From positions 456,001 to 520,000 of the forward strand of contig JASKMD010000155.1 in the NCBI GenBank assembly GCA_030144725.1: a stretch of DNA of 64,000 nt, in the 5' to 3' direction. A program made the translations under genes and the position numbers. Position 1 is the stretch's first letter. Every line of letters starts with the position of its first letter. The notes beneath the pieces are model-generated. The model did not search any database, was not told the DNA's origin, and worked only from the letters and a program-made list of their open reading frames with translations. Origin of the DNA: Haematococcus lacustris. Lineage: Eukaryota > Chlorophyta > Chlorophyceae > Chlamydomonadales > Haematococcaceae. This document shows positions 58,741-64,000 of the stretch, in pieces.

Positions 58741-59385
58741 ATGGCTATCCCTGCACATTGCGCAACAGGCCCCTGTCGGGCACATCCACACATTTCTGGC
58801 CTGGCCTTCGTAAAAACAGGGCGGCTGCCCGCCTTGACACTGCCCATGCTTGCCCATGCCCATGCTTGCCCATGCCCTTTGCTCATGCTCTGTGGGGTGC
58901 GGTCGCTGGTCTAGCCAGCCAGCCATGCCCTGCCCTCCCCAGCCCTCCCCTGCCCCGCCCCGCCCCCGCCCTTGCCCGGCCCCTCCCGCCCTTGCCCGCT
59001 TGTTGTACATTCGAGCTTGTGATGGCTTGTGGTAGCTTTTTATACATTCGAGCTTGTGATGGAGCCATGCCAAGGCTCTCCGTTTTATCATACATGTGCT
59101 GCTCACCGGAGCAGAATTGCACATAGGCAGGTCGACAGTTGAACGGTTGGGACAAGCATATCTGTTTCACCGCTCTGCCTAGTTTTGCATGGTTCCAACG
59201 CAGCGAAATCGCCGCGAGGACTTGGCACCCGCTCCATGATCGACATTTGAAATGTCGGTAGAGCTGCAGGCACGTGGGAGTTTTGCTCAGCTCTGCCATG
59301 TTCAGACGATGGCCAAGGTAGCTGGGTGTTGCGTCCATTGGCTGCTTAGGGCCCCGGTACCCAAACTGACGGCCATGCCACCTAC
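58741..59385. other. Intergenic, C-rich
   Basis: C-rich CCCGCCC tract at about 58935-59000 and a duplicated CATTCGAGCTTGTGATGG (59009-59026 and 59044-59061). No gene was recognised; probably 5' of the TBC-like gene. Confidence 0.4.
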
Positions 59386-62300
59386 ATGCGCAACCTGGCA
59401 TTCGCCCTGCAAGAACGGCTTGCATTCACGTCCCTGCTGGAGCCACTTGGAGCCGCTCCGCAGCTCTGCTCCGCTGCTTCACACAGGGCAGGCCAGTCAG
59501 CAGCTGAGGCGAGCGCAGAGCAGCCAGAGCACCGCCAGGGGTCTGGTTGCGCCACACAGGGCGGCTTTCCTCTACCCAGCCATCCCCCGCCACCTGCAGA
59601 GGTCGTGCAGGCCCTGCAGCTGCAGCTGCCACCAGAGCCCCAGGTAACAGGCCCAGGCCTACACTGCCAGCAGCATGACAGCAGCACTGAGCACGAATCT
59701 GGGCTGCACGCTGCCGATGGCAGACTCCTGTGATCCTGGTGGGCCAGCCCCCTTGTCCCTCACTAGGGCCTCCATTTGAGCCGGACCACCAGGGGCCACT
59801 AGTAGCCACTAGTGGGCAATAGTCGCCCGACTCAAGTGCTGTTAATGGGCTGTGTGGAGTAAACCCAGTGCACATGGACATGGTGCATGAGTGCCTACCA
59901 CCTACTTCATTGCCTGACCCTTGATGGCTATTGTGTAGAGTTGGCATGACAAAACATGCGCTAATGTAAGCTGATAACAAAGGGGGGCAGGTTAGGGTTG
60001 AACCCGCCCTTGGCTGACAGAGCTGCCTGCTGTGGCCACCAGCACAGCTCCAGCGGGCGCCACCTGCTCTCCCCAATGCGCTGCATGTTCAGCGCTGCAT
60101 AGCCACCTGCCAGGCTGTGGTGCTGGCCTGGCCTTAGCAGCCTTGCCTTTGGTGGTCTGGCTGGGCTCAGCTGCCTGCTGGCTGGCGGGGGAGTGCTGGG
60201 CCCAGGCTCTGAGGCTGCTGCCTGTGTGGCTGGCTGGCTGCTGAGTGGGGCCTGTGGGGGCTTGCGGGGGCCCACTACCGGGCACCACATCAGGCCCCGC
60301 ACTGGCTGGTCACGCTGCTGGCTCCAGGCTGGGCGCAGCAGGCGCAGGTCCACCTGCCCTGCTGGGGGCTTCCAGCCTGCACGCCTGGTGGGCTGATCAT
60401 GGTCCAGCTCCTCCTCACATGGCTGCTGGCCATTCACTGCTTAGCTGACCCGGGTGGTGAGGTGCTAATCCACTAGTACCACCCTGCCCCGCCGCTGGCC
60501 TGCGCCCCTGGGCCTGCACACCACCTTGCAGCAGGCCCGCAGCACCGCATCAGCACCCCAGCCTCCCCCAGCGCCAATGCTGGCTGCGCCAAAGAAAGAC
60601 CATTGGCTGCTTGGCATGCCCATGGCGCTTCATGGACACCTCCGCCATATCCTCCTCCAACTGCAGCCATGCACATGAGGCACACGCATGGTGGCTGACA
60701 TGGTGGCACCCGGTTAGGCATGGCACAGTCAACCACTCTTTCATTCCATGCCCAACCCACCACCCTCCCTCCCACCAACCCACCCTCACCTTCTTGAAGA
60801 ACTGCTCCATCGCCAGCCAAGGGTGACAGTGTGACCTGCCAAGGGTGACAGTGTGACAGTGTGCCCTGCACTAGGCATGGTGTGAGGTTCAGTCAGGGAG
60901 AAAGCTTCACCTGTTCGCCTGCTTGGTGTCTCTGACCTGGTGCCAGGTGGCAGGCAGCCTTCACCAAGCTTCCCTCTCACTCCTGCCCTGTGTGAGGAAC
61001 CTGGCGTTCTGCAGGTGGCATGGCTGCAGCACCCTGACCTGGCCCGGGCACGGCATCAGCTGCAGGCCACCGTGACCAACCGGGTGCTGCAACTGCAGCT
61101 GCTGGCAGACTGGCCGCTGGCGCTGCCTAGGCGCAGCCCCGCGGCGGTGCAGCGGCTGCTGGAGGAGGGTGAGGCGGAGGGGGAGGGAGCAGGGCACGCA
61201 CAGCAACAGCAAAGCCGGTGCATGTAGCCCAAAGGCCAGGGCGGTCAAGGAGTAGGTACTCCAGACTGCCAGGGAACCGGGGTGTCAGGGGTACAGGGTT
61301 TCAGCGGACCAGGGTTCCCGGGGGTTAAGGGGGCCAGGGGGTCAGGGGGCTGAGGGGCCAGGGGGCAGTGTTGCACTGGCGGTGCCATGTCTGAGGGCAG
61401 TGCTGGGAACTGGCTGCCTGAGTTCGCCTGACTGATGCTAGGGGGTAGTGGCGTGTGTGCAGCTGAGGAGCGCGGCGTGGAGGGAGCTGCCTGGCAGGCG
61501 CTGGGCCTGCCTGACTCGCCGCTGCTGCTGCTGCCGGAGCTGCCAGAGCTAGTGCGCAAGGATGTGCTGGGCAGCCTGGATCTGCTGCTGGCACTGGCGG
61601 GGCACCTGTCACCACCGCAGGTCAGCCTGGGACCGGACGCTAACCATCGCTGCGCTCGACCCTTTATCCCCACCTTCCCCTCCTACCCCTCCTTCACCTC
61701 GTTGACACCTCTTACCCCTCCCACCCCTTTAGTTCCCTCACACTGTGTGTCACATTGTGTCACACTGTGTGTCACACTGTGTGTCACTCCGCACATGGTG
61801 AGGATAGGGATGACGATGAAGACACCTTTCAGTCAGTCCTGTCAAAGCAGCTTCATGTCACACCTTTGATTGCTGTTATGCAGCGCATCACACAACACCC
61901 AGTTCACAGGTTGAAAACACACCCTGATGACGCCTCCGTGCATGTCCAGCCTGAGCCTGAGCCTCTCCCCAGCATGGCCTGCCACACACTGTCAGGGAGG
62001 GTCCTGCCCACCCACCTTCCCAGTCCTGACACCTCAGTAGCAGGTCATCTGCTGCTGTCACACCTGCTGGCATGTCACTCACTCTCGCACTCTCCCAAAG
62101 GGCGCTCCGACCAAAGGGCCACGGTTCCATCTTGAGTGGGGGAGTTGTAGTAGCAAACGCACAGCAGCCGCTGCTGCCTGCTGTGCTTGTGACTGCAGTC
62201 AGGCTCCACTGAGGCTGCTCCCCACCCCCCCGCGGGCCCCTTAGCCAACATCCACCCCCTCCTCCAAGCCAAGCACCCCGGCAGCAGCCGCAGCAGCCAG

Positions 62301-63953
62301 GGCCGGGGGGCCGGCAGCAGCGGGGGGGCCAGCAAAGCCAGCGGCCCGCCCTGCCCTAGCCTGATGCGCAGCCAGGGGGGGCTGACCCTGCCACTCAGCC
62401 TCGCCTGCGTCCCTCGACTGCCCGCCCTGGCAAGCCTGCAGCCTCCAACCTTGGAATGGCTGAAGCTGTTCTTCTCTGACCTGGCCCCTCCCCAGCGCCA
62501 TGTGGGTAGTAGCCTGGGGGCCAGCAGCCATGAGGGCCACCTAATGAAATGTGGACGACCACCAGGTCACACCGCAGGGGGAGGGCATCACTCTTACCTA
62601 GCCTGCTGCTGTCAGCTCCTGTGCCGCCTTGCGCCCCGCAGCGGCCCCCTGCAGGCCCCACCTCTCATCAGGGCAGCAGGGCCTACAGGAGCAGCAAGGC
62701 TAGGGCACAGCCCTGGCCCCTCCCGGCGTCAGGCTCAGGGGCTGCACAGCCTGCAGCCTGCACTGCCAACCCAGGCAGCAGCGCCCACCACCACCACAGT
62801 CCAGGTCAGGAACTGCCCTAAGTTTGTTCACGGCATGGCCCTGGGTGTCTGCAGGTCGGGGTGGATGACCGCCAGCTGCCCTGGTTCAGGCAGGTCAAGG
62901 TGGCGGCGGCAAGGGCGCTGGTGCATGAGGGCTCGCTGCCGCTGTGCAGGAGGTGGGCCTCAAGCAGCCCCCCTCACCACCCCTGACCAGGTGCCCTGTG
63001 TGGGCTGCCTGGGGGATGGCCGCTGTGGGAGGGGGTGGGCCTGGGGAAGGGGGTCAGGGCGGGGGAGGTGAGGGGAGATGGCGGTGGGGGTGGGTCAGGT
63101 GCGTAGTGGAGGAGGGTGAGCCAGTACCCAGGGTGGGCAGGGCGAGCAGTGTACCGGCAGCTTCTTTCACGCCGTATCACGTATCGTATCACAGTGCCAG
63201 GGTTCAGGGTAGCCAGGCGCACAGGCAGCAACACGCCCAGGAAACAGTCCACATCAAGCCAGCAGCGCAGCGGCCGGACACTGCCTGCAGCACACCGCCA
63301 GGGAGAGTGCTGTCAGACAGCCTCCCCGGCCTGGCCTGACCTAGCTGCCACAGCAGCCCCTCTCCCTCCCTCCCATGACGCTCCCTCACGCCTGCCCACC
63401 CCTGCCAGCTGCCCTGCCCTGCACCACAGCACGCCAACCCCCCAGCCTGCCGAGCTCGCCAGCTTCCCTGACAGCTTTGGTTCGGCCTGCGTATCGCAGC
63501 TTTGCCAAGTTTGGTGTCCCGCACGGCTGCCGGTCCGGGGTGTGGGAGGTGGCTCTGGGGCTGCGGCCTGGCCCCCTGACTGCTGAGGAGGAGGCGGAGT
63601 GGGCCGGGCGGGTGCAGGAGGCCTGCGCGCAGCCGCTGCTGGCGGACCTGTGGGTGGAGGCTGACCTGGCCCTGGTGAGCTCACTCACTGCCTGCACCCG
63701 CGGCAACAGCAACAGCAGCCTATGTGGCCTCAGGAGCGCGGGGCAGTGGGGGGCGAGGGCAGCAGGTTGCAGCCTGCAGCAGCAGCAGCAGCAGGGTCAG
63801 GGTCAGGGTGAGGTGGACAGCCAACAGGATGACGGCATGAGGCCGCATATGGCCCTCAGGACCGCCCTGGGCTGCCGGGACTCACTCCACCCTGCTCGTG
63901 GCTGTGCCGCAGGTCAAGGACAGCCCTCACTTTTTCCTATTTGAAGAGATGCT
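59386..63953 (+). CDS. TBC-domain (Rab-GAP)-like protein, partial
   Basis: TBC proteins accelerate GTP hydrolysis by Rab GTPases. Exons supported by splice sites: 59386-59643 (MRNLAFALQERLAF, Ser/Pro-rich end), 61016-61169 (VAWLQHPDLARARHQLQATV ... LADWPLALP), about 61440-61620 (AAEERGVEGAAWQALGLPDS ... LVRKDVLGSLDLLLALAGHL, segments shown apart), about 62248-62502 (LPALASLQPPTLEWLKLFF), about 63470-63675 (VRPAYRSFAKFGVPHGCRSG, VWEVALGL) and about 63913-63956 (VKDSPHFFLFEEMLR), continuing past the right edge. The YRSFAKFGVPHGCRSGVWEV stretch resembles the opening of a TBC domain. The catalytic Arg and Gln fingers would lie beyond the window. Junctions at 61620-63470 are incomplete. A Fanzor-like copy sits in the first visible intron. 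Confidence 0.55.
59730..60830 (-). mobile_element. Fanzor-like element copy M with full 3' tail
   Basis: Minus strand: a block near 60660-60600 (ISMKRHGHAKQPMVFLWRSQ-like, RuvC-II side, frameshifted), GGAGVLMRCCGPAARW, a region around 60470-60440 where VDEH-type codons are eroded, [20 protein letters not shown] (about 60420-60360), RGLMWCPVV, the linker PPPASRQ...[27 protein letters not shown] (about 60100-60040), then the tail running 59990 to about 59730 (GTTATCAGCTTACATTAGCG ... CCCTAGTGAGGGACAAGG). RuvC-III has lost the DRD. It lies in an intron of the TBC-like gene, antisense to it. Confidence 0.7.
61738..61795. repeat. (CACACTGTGTGT)n short tandem repeat
   Basis: Five imperfect TCACACTGTGTG/TCACATTGTG units in an intron of the TBC-like gene. 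Each CACACTGTGTG is near-palindromic. Confidence 0.8.
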
Positions 63954-64000
63954 GAGGTGAGCCAGCTGTTGCCCAGGGCTGCGCAGCCTAGCTGTCCAGC

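Noticed and set aside
60940..61227. PSPSFPLTPALCEEPGVLQ as the start of an exon
   Set aside because: A CTGCAG acceptor at 61015 fits the downstream phase-0 exon better, so the upstream part is treated as intron.

Overview
The window looks like nuclear DNA of a chlamydomonadalean green alga, possibly a Haematococcus-like species; the genus is a guess. It has GC-rich, intron-dense genes with GT...TGCAG introns. It encodes chloroplast proteins (MutS2, PsbS, a NAR1-type nitrite/formate transporter), extracellular-matrix-style proteins with Ser-Pro and Ala-Ser tracts, and very abundant microsatellites. No rRNA, tRNA gene or CRISPR array was seen. Exons were assigned by hand from splice sites, reading phase and family resemblance. 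Where exon lists are given, phases agree at every junction unless stated.

Layout. 112-9817 (-): chloroplast-type MutS2 gene, 17 exons visible, running off the left edge. 10330-13220: nested copies of an unclassified terminal-inverted-repeat (TIR) DNA transposon with 7-bp target-site duplications (TSDs). 13221-19397 (-): a complete, young Ty3/gypsy chromovirus with matching TSDs. 19398-24660: gene-poor, with low-complexity DNA and 3' tails of a Fanzor-like element. 24666-26325 (-): PSBS, complete. 26664-27107: a hAT-like MITE. 27464-29808 (+): organellar-type DnaJ lacking the zinc-finger domain. 30118-31582 (+): unrecognised gene. 32464-36294 (-): possible membrane-protein exons split by a Fanzor-like copy. 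36934-38883: PIF/Harbinger-like element. 39490-41290: Fanzor-like copies. 41666-45562 and 48130-50268 (+): two paralogous secreted proteins built from a Trp/Cys-rich repeat module, separated and followed by Fanzor-like copies. 52120-54479: the best copy of the 7-bp-TSD transposon. 55483-57381 (-): NAR1-type transporter, complete. 57590-58740 (-): a divergent Fanzor-like copy. 59386-63953 (+): partial TBC (Rab-GAP)-like gene with a Fanzor-like copy in its first visible intron.

The main discovery candidate is the dispersed repeat family that recurs at least ten times on both strands. Its protein remnants read as a Fanzor/TnpB-type RNA-guided nuclease: a RuvC-I DPG motif, the W-A-E-Q-R region, RuvC-II without its usual acid, a downstream V-D-E-x-x-T-S motif, and a D-R-D-x-N-A-A-x-N RuvC-III. 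Each 3' end carries a shared ~250-nt noncoding tail, the place where an omega RNA would lie. Three loci have an inverted 5' part followed by a sense 3' part, and several copies are tails only. That pattern resembles LINE-type target-primed reverse transcription and is unexpected for a TIR- or IS-like element. Other points worth checking are an in-frame single-UAG gag-pol in the chromovirus, a Pol III-like T-arm in its LTR, and the repeat-module secreted proteins.
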